Shown one piece after another: positions 53,761 through 63,730 of a stretch of DNA of 64,000 nt. Location of the stretch: NCBI GenBank assembly GCA_019636195.1, contig JAHBYA010000010.1, positions 62,001-126,000 on the forward strand, read 5' to 3'. Each line of letters opens with the position of its first letter. Position 1 is the stretch's first letter. Both the position numbers and the translations under genes were made by a program. The notes below the pieces were generated by a model. The model was not told the origin of the DNA. It searched no databases and was given only the letters and a program-made list of their open reading frames with translations. The DNA comes from Planctomycetota bacterium (GTDB lineage Bacteria; Planctomycetota; UBA8742; UBA2392).

Positions 53761-56700
53761 ATGCGTAACATCGTAGTTGTCGTACTGCTTGCCTTGCTCG
53801 CCGGCGTCGCATCCGCGCAGCACACCTGGACCGGCGCGACCAGCACGGACTGGAGCACGGCTTCCAACTGGAACCCAGCCAGTGTGCCGACATCCGGCGA
53901 CAACGTAGTCATTCCGAACACGGGCAGCCTGCCGAACGCGCCAACGCTTTCGACCACGGCTGCGTGCGCTGACCTGACCATCCAGGCCGGCGGCGTGCTG
54001 ACAGGCTCAGCGGGTCTGCTCAACATGACCGGGAACTGGACGAACAACGGCACGTTTGTGACCGGCACAGCGCGGGTACAGATGTCCGGTGGCAGCGCGG
54101 CCACGATCGGAGGCACATCGGCGAACGCGTTCAATCGTCTATACATTACCAAGACTGACCGCACGGTGGTGGTGTCGCTGGCCGCGAATCTATCACTTAC
54201 CAACGCAACGCTTGCCGGCACCGGGGGACTGTGCGCGCTGGACATTGAGACAGGCACGCTGGACACATCGGGTCACAATCTGACCGCAGCCGGGCGGGTT
54301 ACCGGCGGTCTGGCAAGCGCGTCCTCAAACATCGGCGGTGAGCTTCTGGTTTCGGGCGGCAGCACCGTGAGCTTGAACCAGGTGTACCAGTGGAACCTCG
54401 GCCGTTTCACAATCAACTCAGGCACTGTGACGGTCGCCAACACGCATGAAATTGCGAACTCAGGCCACCGCTTCGACATCAACGGCGGCTCCATCACTTA
54501 CACTTCGACCGGCACCAACATTGCCATGTACACAAATGGCACGGGATGGGGCTACTTCGCGACAGGCGGAACGATCACCCTGAACGGCAACTGGAGTTGT
54601 TCCAGCAGCTGTACGGTGATTCTCTCGGGGACGTCAGTTTGTCGTTTCACCGGCGGCACAAACTCAACGGTTACTTTGAACACTTCATCCACGACAAACA
54701 CTTGGCAGTTGGGAGACCTGCGAATTCAGAAGTCCGCAGCGAGCGTGTCGTTCACCAATACAACCGCACTCAACATCAACGCTGAGGCAGCCAGCTTGCA
54801 GGTGGATGCCGGTGCGACATTGAGCCTGGGCGGAAACTTCGCCGCCGGGACAGGTTGGGCGCTCGGCGGAGTCAACAACGCAGGAACCACCAGCGTGACG
54901 GCAGCGATATGCGTTGTAAGCGGCGACATCACAAACTCCGGCACTTTTTCGGCCACAGGTTCCGTCGAGCTTGTTGGCTCCGGCGCCAGCACAATCTCCG
55001 GTTCGTGCTCATTTGCCACACTGCAATGTGTGGTACCGGGCAAGCAGTTAAACTTCACAGCGGGCACCACCACAACCGTTTCTACCCGGCTGAACCTGCA
55101 GGGTCTGCCCGGCGGCAACCTGTTGCTTCGCAGCACCAGCACCGGCGTCCAATGGAACCTGAACAACACCGGCACCGTGATTGCCGAGTATTGCGATGTC
55201 CGTGACAGCGCGGCCGCCAACGCGATCAACGCCGCGGGCAGCACCGACTCAGGCAACAACACCAACTGGAATTTTGGCGGCACGTTCTCGGGCCACACAT
55301 GGACCGGCGCTACCAGCACGGCCTGGGGTACAGCCTCGAACTGGAGCACCAGCACAGTGCCCGGACCCGCCGACAACGTAATCATTCCCAACACCGCCAG
55401 CCTGCCCAACGAGCCGACACTAGCGGCGACTTCGAACTGCTACTCACTGTTCATACAGGCGGGCGGCGTCCTGAACGGCAGCACCGCGACATTGAACGTG
55501 TACGGTCACTGGTCCAACAACGGTACATTCAACGCCGGCACTTCCATCGTGATCATGAACGGCACTTCAACCGCCTGGATCCTCGGCTCGTCGGCGACGA
55601 CGTTCAGCCGCCTTGCTGTGCTCAAGCCCGCGCAGAGCACCGAAGTTATCCAGCACGCCGCCATTACGATCACGTATGCCTCCACCAGTTCGGCAACACC
55701 GGGGCTGGACATCCGTCGCGGGACGTTCCGGAACAACGGGCACAACCTGAGTGTTGCGTCCTCCTATGTAAACAGCACTTCGCCGGCGCTGGGTGAGCTG
55801 CACATCTCGGGCGGCACGTGCACCTTCAGCTATGTGTACCAGTCAAACTCGCTGCGCCAGTTCACGATCACCGGCGGCACGGTCAACATCTCAAACCTGC
55901 ATTACGTCCTTAGCAACGGCTCGCGATTCGACATGTCCGGCGGAACATTGAATTACACAAGCACGTCCACCCAAGCGATCTACATATACTCGAACGGCCC
56001 GAGCGCTGGCTGGAACGCCACCGGCGGCAACATCAACATTACGGGGGGCATTTATGTGGCCCTGGCAGACGGCAATCTGCAGGCGACCGGGACTTCCATA
56101 GTCAGGTTTGTGGGCACCGGTTCGACCACCGTGAATCTGCATGGAACCACAAGCGCTGGAAGCCAGGCCTTCCAGATCGACGACTGCCGCTTCGAAAAGA
56201 CCGCGGCAGCAACGATCAACTTCACGGCAGGCACCGGCACCTATTCCGGCACACCGACCTTCGGCAGCATGACGGTAAACCTGCTCAACACGGTCACGTT
56301 CTCGACCATGAACTTTGCCGGCGGCAGCGGCTGGCAGATCGGCACGGTAACGAATGCAGGGACGATCAATCTCAACAACCCGAGCATGACGTTGAACGGC
56401 GACGTCACGAACGCGGGTACCATCAACGTGAACTCGCTGCAGCTGAATGTCGCCGGCAACATCTCCAGCACCGGGACGTTCACGAGTTCGACGGATGCTC
56501 ACGTCTATGTAACAGGCAGCACCAACACAAGCCTGACCGGCAACCTGACTTTCTATAACCTAAGCTGCACAGTGGCGGGACGTCGCATCACCTTTGGCGC
56601 CGGCAACACAGTGACGATCAACGGCCAGATGTTCCTGGAAGGCGCCACCGGCAACGAGATTGAACTTCGCAGCACATCGGCCGGCACACGCTGGAACCTT

Positions 56701-59700
56701 CAACGCAATGGCGCGGTGATCGCGAGGTACTGCGACGTGCAGGACAGCGGCGCGTCAGCAACTGTGTACGCGCAGCCCGGCGGCGTGGACTCAGGCAACA
56801 ACCTTAACTGGGTGTTCGGCGGCGCGATTGCCGTTTCTGCCGTGACCGGCGGCCTGCAGCCCGCGTGGGCGAACGATGACTCAGACCTTGTGAGCGGGAC
56901 GTTCCTGCTTGAGAACGGTTCGGCCTCCACGGTGACCGTGGACTCGGTTACCCTTGCTGCATCAGGCACCGGCAACGACTCCGCTGCCTACTCACAGGTT
57001 TCTCTGTACCTTGACCATCCGACAGCCGGTACTCCCGGCAGCCTGGACGCAGCCGATACCCTGCTGGGTCTGCCCGCGACCGCATTTCCAGCCAACGACG
57101 GCAACCTGACGTTCCTGGTGAATCTTGACATTCCAGCCGCCGGGCTGCGCCGCATCTTTGTGGTCGTCAAGTTCAACGGCGCGACCCTTGCCAGCGCCGG
57201 ACACACCTTCCGGGTACGAGTTGCGGCTGTAGGCGCCACCGGAACCCCGGTGACGGGCTTGCCCTCACCGAACCTCGCGGGCTTTGTCATGTCGCAGGCG
57301 ACGCTGTTTGTGACCTACCCTGTCACGACCAGTCGTCCCGTGGCGACGACCTATACCGGCCCATCCGGTGACGGGTTCCTGATGCACCGCATCCTAGTGA
57401 CCAACAACAGCCCCATGACCATTCCGGTTTCGCAATTCACCCTGTCGGCGGGAACGAGCAATTCCACCACAGCGCCACTGGCGGTGTTCACTTCGGTTGA
57501 GCTGTTTGAAGACACAGATCGCGATGAAGGCTGGAATCGTTCCCTCGATACCAAGATCGGCGGCACGGCGACCAGTTGGACCGCAGCGCAGAACTTTGTG
57601 GCAACGGGATTCTCGTTCGGGCCTTATGAGGCAAAGCTGCTCTTTTTTGTGGTAAAGCTGAACGGTGCGGCCGCGACCTCCGGGCAGTACTGGAGCACCA
57701 TCAGCACCATTACCGCAACGGGGGCCAACGCTTCAGGCACCGGCGCGGGCTACTACACGCTGACTATCGCCAACGCCAGTCTGTATTGCGTTGCCGAACA
57801 GGGCACACCAGTTGAGGTGTCGGGCACCGACAATGTTGACCGCGTCGCTGGAGCCTTCGTGTTTCACAACACTAGCGCTTCGACGGCAGTGACGCTCAAC
57901 AGCGTCACACTGACGGCATCCGGCACCGGCTTCGATCAGAACGGCTACTCACAAGTCGCGCTTTATCATGACTCAAACGCCAACGGCAGCTGGGACGGAG
58001 CAGACCAGCTCGCTGCGGCGACTGCCCCGGCGTTTCTCTCAGACAATGGCACACGCACTTTCACGCTGACTTCCCCGCTGGCCATCAACGGCGCTTCGTC
58101 CGCACGCTTCTTCTTGGTTGTGCGCATGAACGGTTCCGTGACGCCATTGTCCGGGCATACCTTCCGTTCGCGGGTGACCGCGATCGCTTCCAGCGTTTCC
58201 ACCGACGGCCTTGGGTTGCCGACCGCGTTCCTGGCAGGCGTTGATATCGTGGACGGCAGGCTGACTGTCAGCGCGACACCGGGTTCGGTCGCCCAGGTCA
58301 CCGGCTCTGTGCAGGGGCCCGGCGGCAACGGCTTCCAGGCCGGGCGCTTCTCGATCACGAACACCGGCACCGGCACTTCGGACCTTCTCAGCATTACTGT
58401 GCGCGCGTCCGGGTCAGGCAATGACGCGAGCGCCTACAATGAAGTCGCAATCTACCGCGACGCAGCCACGGGAAGTGTCGGCAGCTTCGACGCCGCCAAC
58501 GACATCCTGATCGGCAGTCCGGCGACTGTATTCACTGCCGACAATGGAACCCTTGTTTTCAATGTTCAGGCGGCGCAGCAGACGTTTGCAGTCTCGGAAT
58601 CACGCACGTACTTCGTGGTGGTCAAGTTGAATGGTACGGCACTGCCGGGCCACACGTTCCGGTACCAAGTCGAGGCCATCACGACCGGCGCAGGCGCGTT
58701 CGGCGCTGGCACACCCAGCGCCCTGATGAACGGCCTGTCCATTGTCGCGCCGTTCGCGATCAGTGCCACGGCGGGCAGCCAGTCGGGTGTGTTTGCCAAC
58801 GCGACCGGCCCCGGCGGTAACGGCATTCAAGGCGGCGTGTTCACGGTCAGCACCGGCAGCGCAGGCGGCGCAGACCTGATGTCGATCACCGTCACAGCCG
58901 GCGGCAGCGGCGACGACAGCGCGGCATACAGCGAAGTCGCCATCTATCGCGACGGGGCATCCGGCAGCGTCGGCAGCTTCGACTTTGCCAACGACACGCT
59001 TGTCGCAACCGCAAGCGCATTCCCCGTGAACAACGGCTCGCTTACGTTCAACGTCCCGGCTTCGCAGCAGTCGTTTTCGGCCAGTGAATCCCGCACCTAC
59101 TTCGTGGTCGTGAAATTCAACGGTACCGCGAGCGTGGGCAACACATTCACGTACCAGATCACGGCAGTTACCAGCTCGCCGGTCGGCGTGTCCGGCGTGC
59201 CGAGCACTGTGATGAACGGCCTGGTTGTCACCAACCCGTTCAGTGTCTCGGCCACGGTCGGCACGGCGCAGCAGGTGTACGCCAATGCCACCGGCACCGG
59301 CGGCAACGGCTTGCAGGCCGGCGTCTTCACGGTTTCCTGCGCGTCAGGGGGCACCGCCGACCTGCTGTCCATCACCGTTACAGCCGGCGGCAGCGGCGAC
59401 GATGCCAACGACTACAGCGAAGTTGCCGTGTACCGCGACGCCGCAGCCGGCAGCGTGGGCAGCTTCGACTTTGCCAATGACATCCTGATCGGCTCTGCTG
59501 CCGGGGCCTTCCCGGCAAACAACGGTTCACTGGTCTTCAACGTGCAGGGCGCGCAGCAGACGTTCGCGAGCAGTGAATCACGCACGTACTTCGTGGTCGT
59601 GAAACTGGCAGGCAGCGCCAGTCCCGGCAACACCTTCCAGTTCCAGATCACAGCAATCACCAGCACCCCGACCGGCGCATCCGGCATCCCGACTTCGGCG

Positions 59701-62556
59701 ATGGCCGGCCTGACCATCGTGGCGCCCTTCACGGTCAGCGCGACCGCCGGCAGCGCGCAGCAGGTGTACTCCGATGCGCAAGGTACCGGCGGCAACGGCG
59801 TGCAGGCGGGCGTGTTCACGGTCAGCAACGGCGCAGGCAACGCCGACCTGACCAGCATCACGATTACAGCCAGCGGCACCGGCGACGACAGCGCGGCATA
59901 CAGCGAAGTCGCGATCTATCGCGACGGCGCATCCGGCAGCGTGGGCAACTTTGACTTCGCCAATGACACCCTTATCGCCTCTGCCGGCACATTCCCCGCC
60001 AACAACGGCTCGCTGGTGTTCAACGTCCCGGCTGCGCAGCAGGCGTTTTCCGCGAGCGAAAGCCGCACCTACTTTGTGGTGGTGAAGTTGAATGGCACCG
60101 CGGCCAACGCACAGACGTTCCAGTACACAGTAACGGCCATCACGGCCAGCCCCTCCGGCGCAAGCGGCATCCCCAGCAGCACCATGCTTGGTTTGGTGAT
60201 CGTGCCGCAGTTTGACGTCAACGCCACAACCGGGACGCAGACCGGCGTGTACGCCAACGCCACGGGCTCCGGCGGCAACGGCGTTGAGGCCGGTGTCTTC
60301 ACCTTGCAGGCCGGACCGGACGCCGCGGACCTGGCCAGTATCACGATCACCGCCAGCGGCACCGGCGATGACAGCACGGCCTACAGTGAAGTCGCCGTGT
60401 ACCGCGACGGAACTTCTGGAAGCGTCGGAAGCTTCGACTTTGCCAACGACGTCCTGATCGGCTCGGCCGCTGCCGCGTTCCCTGCCAACGACGGCTCACT
60501 GGTCTTCACGGTGCAAGCCGCAGAGCAGTCTTTCGCAGGCAACGAATCGCGCACCTACTTCGTGGTGGTCAAGCTCAATGCCAGCGCTGCCACGGCTGAG
60601 ACGTTTGAGTTTACGGTGACCGCACTGAGCCCGGCGGCTTCCGGCCTGCCGTCCAGCACGATGGCGGGGCTGGTGATCCTGGCGCCTGACTGCAGCATTG
60701 CCGATAACAGCCCGGCGACCCAGGGCACCGGCTATGCCGGCACCGGCGGGAACGTCGTGCAGCAATTCACGATTGATTACCCGAACGGCCAGAACAACAC
60801 GCTTACCTCAATCACGTTCACGGGCACGACAGTCGGCGGCAACCTGCAGAATGACGTGACGCAGGTTGACCTGTTCCGCGACGACAACAGCAACGGCACC
60901 TATGACGCGGGCGTCGATGTGCTGGTCAACTCGCAGGCTGCGTTCGGCGGCACCAACCAGGTGACGTTCACGCTTTCCGGCACCGAGAGCCAGTTCGCGG
61001 CTGGGGATTCACGGCAGTACTTTGTGGTGCTGGCATTCAGCCTGAACACGCCCCACCAGTCGCAGTTTGCCACACAGTTGACCGCGGCCAGCGGCGCCCA
61101 GACCGGCACAACCGTGAGCGGCGTGCCTGCCCCGTCGTCGGGGACGGCCCCGGGCCTTGAAGTCATGGCCAACAGCCTGTACGTGACACTGGTGGGCCCG
61201 GGCGCGGCGGCAACAGTGAACAGCGACAGTCAGGGGCCGGGCGGGCTTGGCCATGTGATCTGGCACGGCACGCTTACCACCCAGGCGTTTGCCTGGACGG
61301 TCAATGAGCTCACCTTTGAGGGCACCGGCACCGGCAACCACAACACCGCCTACAACTACCTTGCCCTGCACGTTGATACCAACAGCAACGGCAGTTTTGA
61401 CGCATCTGACCAGCTTGCGGTGGCGGCCGCGGGCACATCCTTTGACACAAACAGCGAGTACGTAGCGCAACTGGTAACAACGGCATTCCCGGCCACGACA
61501 ACCGTGCGTTTCTTCCTTGTAGGCCGGCTTGCGGGCACAGCCACGTTCGGGCAGACGTTCAATGCGCGCCTGACAGGCGTGCAGGCCACGCCGCCCACCG
61601 GCGGCCAGGTTGCGGGCGACTTGAACGTGTCAAGCACCGCGTTGATCATTGACGCAGCGGCAGTCACGGTCGGCAACGGGCCAACGCCCCCGGCCGCTGC
61701 GACACTCAAGTCCGGCACGGCCCAAGCGCACCTGATGGCGAGGTTCCGCTTCACGGCCACCAACAGTGATGTGACCGTCAGCAGCGTGACACTGACGACC
61801 GCAGGTACCGGCAACTGGGCGTCCGCCATGTCGGCAACCAATGGCGTTCAGGTGTATGAAGACAACGGCGATGGTGTCTTTGACGCGGCATCCGACACAC
61901 TGATCTACCAGGGTGCCGGTGCACCGAGCGTCAATGCAGTGTTTACGACTGCGCTGCAGGTGGCCAATGCGACCTTCAAGGACCTGTGGGTTCGGGTGAA
62001 CCTGTTGGCGACCGGCGGGGCCGGTGCCGCAACGCCAATCACCTTCAGCCTTTCGATTGGCAGTGCACTGGACGTGCAGGCGGGGGCCATCACGCCCTTG
62101 ATCGGCACGCCTGCCCCGCAAAGCAGCGTGCTTTCAGTCGTGGACTTCTTTGTGTCCGGCTTCTCGCCGCTGGCCGATTTCCAGGCCGGCGGTGCGGCGA
62201 TCACGATCAACGGGTCAGGCTTCATGACTCCGTTTACAGTTACCATTGGCGGCGTCGTGTGCCCGGGCTCGCCTGTCATCACCGGTGGTACGCAAGTGAC
62301 CGGGTTGCTGGTGCCAACCGGCGCGGGGAACAACCTGCCGATTGTCGTCACCAGCGGCAACCTTGCCCCGCAAACCCTGAGTCAGACGTTCTCCTACTCC
62401 AACGTCACGCCCATTGGCGGCGGCGGCGGTAGCAAGGGTGGCGGCGGTGGCGGCGGCTGTGCCGCGGCGTTCGGCGGCCTGCCACTGCTGTGCGTGATGC
62501 TGCCTCTGGCGGCATGGCTGCGGCGCCGCAAGCGCGCAGCATATGCGCAGCGGTAG
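53761..62556 (+). CDS. Giant repetitive surface protein (2931 residues) with TIG-like domain and CTERM-type tail
   Basis: Signal peptide MRNIVVVVLLALLAGVASAQ starts right after a strong GGGAGAAGAA site. Two N-terminal modules of about 490 residues each begin HTWTGATSTxW (residues about 21 and 512) with many beta-strands (right-handed beta-helix-like; GSATxNxTGxWTNNGTF). Then come 11 units of about 160 residues (from about 1022 to 2790) with ASGTGDDSAAYSEVAIYRD and SESRTYFVVVKLNGT motifs. An IPT/TIG-like domain follows (ITINGSGFMTPFTVTIGG). The C-terminus is a poly-Gly stretch with Cys, a hydrophobic helix and an Arg/Lys cluster (LPLLCVMLPLAAWLRRRKR), the tripartite form of CTERM sorting tails. 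It is likely an adhesin or stalk/S-layer-like structural protein. Homogeneous central repeats suggest recent duplication. Confidence 0.85.
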   Translation: MRNIVVVVLLALLAGVASAQHTWTGATSTDWSTASNWNPASVPTSGDNVVIPNTGSLPNAPTLSTTAACADLTIQAGGVLTGSAGLLNMTGNWTNNGTFVTGTARVQMSGGSAATIGGTSANAFNRLYITKTDRTVVVSLAANLSLTNATLAGTGGLCALDIETGTLDTSGHNLTAAGRVTGGLASASSNIGGELLVSGGSTVSLNQVYQWNLGRFTINSGTVTVANTHEIANSGHRFDINGGSITYTSTGTNIAMYTNGTGWGYFATGGTITLNGNWSCSSSCTVILSGTSVCRFTGGTNSTVTLNTSSTTNTWQLGDLRIQKSAASVSFTNTTALNINAEAASLQVDAGATLSLGGNFAAGTGWALGGVNNAGTTSVTAAICVVSGDITNSGTFSATGSVELVGSGASTISGSCSFATLQCVVPGKQLNFTAGTTTTVSTRLNLQGLPGGNLLLRSTSTGVQWNLNNTGTVIAEYCDVRDSAAANAINAAGSTDSGNNTNWNFGGTFSGHTWTGATSTAWGTASNWSTSTVPGPADNVIIPNTASLPNEPTLAATSNCYSLFIQAGGVLNGSTATLNVYGHWSNNGTFNAGTSIVIMNGTSTAWILGSSATTFSRLAVLKPAQSTEVIQHAAITITYASTSSATPGLDIRRGTFRNNGHNLSVASSYVNSTSPALGELHISGGTCTFSYVYQSNSLRQFTITGGTVNISNLHYVLSNGSRFDMSGGTLNYTSTSTQAIYIYSNGPSAGWNATGGNINITGGIYVALADGNLQATGTSIVRFVGTGSTTVNLHGTTSAGSQAFQIDDCRFEKTAAATINFTAGTGTYSGTPTFGSMTVNLLNTVTFSTMNFAGGSGWQIGTVTNAGTINLNNPSMTLNGDVTNAGTINVNSLQLNVAGNISSTGTFTSSTDAHVYVTGSTNTSLTGNLTFYNLSCTVAGRRITFGAGNTVTINGQMFLEGATGNEIELRSTSAGTRWNLQRNGAVIARYCDVQDSGASATVYAQPGGVDSGNNLNWVFGGAIAVSAVTGGLQPAWANDDSDLVSGTFLLENGSASTVTVDSVTLAASGTGNDSAAYSQVSLYLDHPTAGTPGSLDAADTLLGLPATAFPANDGNLTFLVNLDIPAAGLRRIFVVVKFNGATLASAGHTFRVRVAAVGATGTPVTGLPSPNLAGFVMSQATLFVTYPVTTSRPVATTYTGPSGDGFLMHRILVTNNSPMTIPVSQFTLSAGTSNSTTAPLAVFTSVELFEDTDRDEGWNRSLDTKIGGTATSWTAAQNFVATGFSFGPYEAKLLFFVVKLNGAAATSGQYWSTISTITATGANASGTGAGYYTLTIANASLYCVAEQGTPVEVSGTDNVDRVAGAFVFHNTSASTAVTLNSVTLTASGTGFDQNGYSQVALYHDSNANGSWDGADQLAAATAPAFLSDNGTRTFTLTSPLAINGASSARFFLVVRMNGSVTPLSGHTFRSRVTAIASSVSTDGLGLPTAFLAGVDIVDGRLTVSATPGSVAQVTGSVQGPGGNGFQAGRFSITNTGTGTSDLLSITVRASGSGNDASAYNEVAIYRDAATGSVGSFDAANDILIGSPATVFTADNGTLVFNVQAAQQTFAVSESRTYFVVVKLNGTALPGHTFRYQVEAITTGAGAFGAGTPSALMNGLSIVAPFAISATAGSQSGVFANATGPGGNGIQGGVFTVSTGSAGGADLMSITVTAGGSGDDSAAYSEVAIYRDGASGSVGSFDFANDTLVATASAFPVNNGSLTFNVPASQQSFSASESRTYFVVVKFNGTASVGNTFTYQITAVTSSPVGVSGVPSTVMNGLVVTNPFSVSATVGTAQQVYANATGTGGNGLQAGVFTVSCASGGTADLLSITVTAGGSGDDANDYSEVAVYRDAAAGSVGSFDFANDILIGSAAGAFPANNGSLVFNVQGAQQTFASSESRTYFVVVKLAGSASPGNTFQFQITAITSTPTGASGIPTSAMAGLTIVAPFTVSATAGSAQQVYSDAQGTGGNGVQAGVFTVSNGAGNADLTSITITASGTGDDSAAYSEVAIYRDGASGSVGNFDFANDTLIASAGTFPANNGSLVFNVPAAQQAFSASESRTYFVVVKLNGTAANAQTFQYTVTAITASPSGASGIPSSTMLGLVIVPQFDVNATTGTQTGVYANATGSGGNGVEAGVFTLQAGPDAADLASITITASGTGDDSTAYSEVAVYRDGTSGSVGSFDFANDVLIGSAAAAFPANDGSLVFTVQAAEQSFAGNESRTYFVVVKLNASAATAETFEFTVTALSPAASGLPSSTMAGLVILAPDCSIADNSPATQGTGYAGTGGNVVQQFTIDYPNGQNNTLTSITFTGTTVGGNLQNDVTQVDLFRDDNSNGTYDAGVDVLVNSQAAFGGTNQVTFTLSGTESQFAAGDSRQYFVVLAFSLNTPHQSQFATQLTAASGAQTGTTVSGVPAPSSGTAPGLEVMANSLYVTLVGPGAAATVNSDSQGPGGLGHVIWHGTLTTQAFAWTVNELTFEGTGTGNHNTAYNYLALHVDTNSNGSFDASDQLAVAAAGTSFDTNSEYVAQLVTTAFPATTTVRFFLVGRLAGTATFGQTFNARLTGVQATPPTGGQVAGDLNVSSTALIIDAAAVTVGNGPTPPAAATLKSGTAQAHLMARFRFTATNSDVTVSSVTLTTAGTGNWASAMSATNGVQVYEDNGDGVFDAASDTLIYQGAGAPSVNAVFTTALQVANATFKDLWVRVNLLATGGAGAATPITFSLSIGSALDVQAGAITPLIGTPAPQSSVLSVVDFFVSGFSPLADFQAGGAAITINGSGFMTPFTVTIGGVVCPGSPVITGGTQVTGLLVPTGAGNNLPIVVTSGNLAPQTLSQTFSYSNVTPIGGGGGSKGGGGGGGCAAAFGGLPLLCVMLPLAAWLRRRKRAAYAQR
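56825..62130 (+). repeat. Eleven coding repeats of about 475-495 bp
   Basis: Unit starts are near 56825, 57310, 57784, 58261, 58756, 59241, 59731, 60214, 60689, 61180 and 61660. Units 4 to 8 are most alike, carrying near-identical DNA (for example around AGCGAAGTCGCCATCTATCG), while the outer units have diverged. The order is consistent with expansion from the middle. Confidence 0.85.
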
Positions 62557-62568
62557 ATCGACGGTCAT

Positions 62569-62624
62569 GACCTTTCCCCCCAAGAACTGGCCAAGCCCAA
62601 TGCGGTTCGACAGGGGGAAAGGTC
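62569..62624 (+). terminator. Long-loop hairpin after the giant gene
   Basis: GACCTTTCCCCC at 62569-62580 pairs perfectly with GGGGGAAAGGTC at 62613-62624 (12 bp, 32-nt loop). It lies 12 bp after the stop. The remaining 110 bp to 62735 shows no gene. Confidence 0.6.
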
Positions 62625-62734
62625 GGCTCGTGCAGGGCCCGCGGGATCCTGGGCAGGCTCGCCGCATCTCATGGGCGCGTATCTGTGTCTCTTCGGGCCG
62701 CGGCGCTGAAGGCCGGAAGTTGGAACAGCGTGTT

Positions 62735-63730
62735 TTACCCATGCCAGCTTTGCAGCAGTCGCGCGTAGTTGCCGCGCTCGTAGGATGACGGGTCGGGGCA
62801 GCGCGCGAGGTTCATGCTTCCCCGCAACTGGTCGATGCCGGTGTACTCATGCTCATCAAGCCAGTTGCGCAGGCCGGTGTGCAGCTCCTGCAGCCGTTGG
62901 GGCCCGTGCCGCAGCAGCGAGGAAACCACCTGCACACTTCGCGCGCCCGCGGCAATGGCCTTCACTGCATCCAGCGGCTCGTGGACACCGCCGCTTGCTG
63001 CCAGCGGCACCTCATGTCTCGCGGACAGAATGCCAAGCCAGTGCAGGCGCAGCAGCAGCTCGCTTCGATCGCTCAGTCTCAGTGACCGTGCTGTTTCCAT
63101 CTCCTCCATTTCGTAATCCGGCTGGTAAAAGCGATTGAACAGCACCAGCCCGGATGCCCCGGCTTCTTCAAGGCGCTGTGCCATGTTGGGCAGCGCCGAC
63201 CAGAACGGTGAGAGTTTCACAGCGACCGGGATTGAAACGCGGGCGCACACCGCCCGGACGGTCTCCAGTGCGGCGCTCTCAATCTGCGTCGCGTCCTGGG
63301 CAGGATCAGAGGGAAGAAAGTAGAGGTTCAGCTCCAGTGCTGCGGCGCCGGCCTGTTCCATCAGTGACGCGTACTCCGTCCAGCCGCCGGGCGTGACGCC
63401 GTTGAGCGACGCGATCACTGGAATGCTCAACGCCTCGCGCAAGCGGCGGAGATGCTCCAGGTAACGCTCAGGCCCCAGCGCGAACACATCACTGTCCGGA
63501 AAGAAACTGAGCGCCTCGCCGAAGCTCTGGCCATGCGCATCCATGTGCCGCAGCGCCGCAAGCTGGTCGCGCGTGATCTGCTCTTCGAACAGCGAGTGCA
63601 TCACGATTGCCGGCGCGCCCGCGTCTTCAAGCCGACGCGCAGTGTCCAGGTCATCCGCCAGCGGCGAGGCACCGGGCAGCAGGGGGCTTTTCATCGGCAA
63701 GCCAAGCCAGGTTGTGGAGAGATCACTCAC
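62735..63730 (-). CDS. Dihydroorotate dehydrogenase-like flavoprotein
   Basis: A 331-residue TIM-barrel of the PyrD superfamily, with the FMN-type features PVIASLNGVTPGGWTEYASL, AGAAALELNLYF, PVAVKLSPFWSALPNMA and an ASGGVHEPLDAVKAIAAGARSVQ phosphate-binding block. The GTG start (VSDLSTTWLG) has AGGAGG seven bases upstream and overlaps the nifJ stop by eight bases, so the two are translationally coupled. In many bacteria this DHOD-like gene lies beside pyruvate:ferredoxin oxidoreductase. It is therefore probably not the pyrimidine pathway enzyme but an electron-transfer partner of NifJ (inference). Confidence 0.88.
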   Translation of the reverse strand: MSDLSTTWLGLPMKSPLLPGASPLADDLDTARRLEDAGAPAIVMHSLFEEQITRDQLAALRHMDAHGQSFGEALSFFPDSDVFALGPERYLEHLRRLREALSIPVIASLNGVTPGGWTEYASLMEQAGAAALELNLYFLPSDPAQDATQIESAALETVRAVCARVSIPVAVKLSPFWSALPNMAQRLEEAGASGLVLFNRFYQPDYEMEEMETARSLRLSDRSELLLRLHWLGILSARHEVPLAASGGVHEPLDAVKAIAAGARSVQVVSSLLRHGPQRLQELHTGLRNWLDEHEYTGIDQLRGSMNLARCPDPSSYERGNYARLLQSWHG

